Positions 15,064 to 15,309 of a DNA stretch of 15,309 bases are shown here, piece after piece; positions within the stretch are counted from its first letter, which is position 1; each line of letters opens with the position of its first letter. The notes beneath the pieces were generated by a model that was given only the letters and a program-made list of their open reading frames with translations, was not told where the DNA came from and made no database searches. The stretch lies in the NCBI GenBank assembly GCA_024653905.1, contig JANLGZ010000053.1:1-15309 (forward strand), read 5' to 3'. A program made the position numbers and the translations under genes. This DNA comes from an archaeon. Lineage in GTDB: Archaea > Iainarchaeota > Iainarchaeia > Iainarchaeales > Iainarchaeaceae.

Positions 15064-15309
15064 TGCATCCTAGTTTTTGGCTACATTAAAGTAACTGCTT
15101 AACGATTGCGAATGAAATTTATTTTTCAGAATTTTTTTAAATTAAAGTTTTTTTTGTTCAAAAAAATCCAATTGCAATATTAAGTATATTAAAGAAAATA
15201 TATATTATTAAAAAAGAAAAATTCCTAATTTTATGTATTTCTTAATTCGCGTTTTTCAAAAATTTTAAATCCAGTTTATTGTTTCCAAATCAGTTCTGAA
15301 TTTCTGGTT

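Larger units (their letters stand above)
14989..15309. other. Promoter and leader of the giant gene plus a very AT-rich stretch
   Basis: No confident gene. From the ATG outward on the minus strand: a leader of about 44 nt with a G-rich tract (GTGGGGGCGGG) and a hairpin, a TATA box at 15054-15063, then 15121-15240 with only 15 G/C in 120 bases. At the far right the minus frame reads 14 codons to a TAA at 15265-15267 (...DLETINWI-stop), which may be the end of a gene outside the window, but it is too short to call. Confidence 0.6.

Noticed and set aside
15112..15183. 23-codon plus-strand frame starting MKFIFQNF
   Set aside because: Arises in very AT-rich DNA, has no ribosome-binding site or convincing promoter, and is almost all Phe, Lys and Leu.
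15234..15309. Possible gene end at the right edge (minus frame stopping at 15265-15267)
   Set aside because: Only 14 codons are visible and no motif can be recognised; mentioned in the region note only.

Overview
The window reads as an AT-rich archaeal chromosome segment, most likely from a DPANN-type lineage. The reasons are an archaeal-type valyl-tRNA synthetase, TATA boxes centred about 25-27 nt before leaderless ATG starts, Shine-Dalgarno starts inside operons, and large secreted cysteine-rich repeat proteins. The lineage is an inference: no rRNA or other strong phylogenetic marker is present.

Layout, left to right. (1) 1-1836, minus: the N-terminal 612 residues of ValS, running off the left edge. 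(2) 1957-5665, minus: a heat-shock operon grpE-dnaK-dnaJ, transcribed leftwards. (3) 5666-5749: an 84-bp divergent promoter region with one shared TATA element and two nested inverted repeats. (4) 5750-6187, plus: a winged-helix regulator, the obvious candidate to control the chaperone operon. (5) 6217-6681, plus: a small four-helix membrane protein built from two 66-residue halves. (6) 6720-14988, minus: three secreted or surface proteins. These are a C-terminally anchored protein of about 333 aa, an ~805-aa protein with DUF4114 and Cys-rich repeats, and a 1557-aa multi-domain repeat protein. The two large ones share a C-terminal module. (7) 14989-15309: promoter, 5' leader hairpin and a very AT-rich stretch.

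How the parts fit together. GrpE, DnaK and DnaJ form the complete Hsp70 folding cycle, and the divergent regulator plus palindromes suggest a self-contained heat-shock switch. The large surface proteins look like adhesin or cell-envelope components assembled from disulphide-rich Ig-like modules. In the 1557-aa protein two module types alternate with a period of three (ABB), pointing to duplication of a three-domain block.

The most unexpected structure is non-coding. The 3' ends of both grpE and dnaJ are echoed just downstream of their stop codons (GrpE tail VKVNK, DnaJ tail GKLKGIFD). The grpE echo is separated from the gene by a GC-rich hairpin island. The dnaJ echo belongs to a short repeat with a third copy between the two large surface-protein genes, and all three copies differ only by synonymous changes in one reading frame. 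No CRISPR array, tRNA, rRNA, transposase or defence gene was seen.
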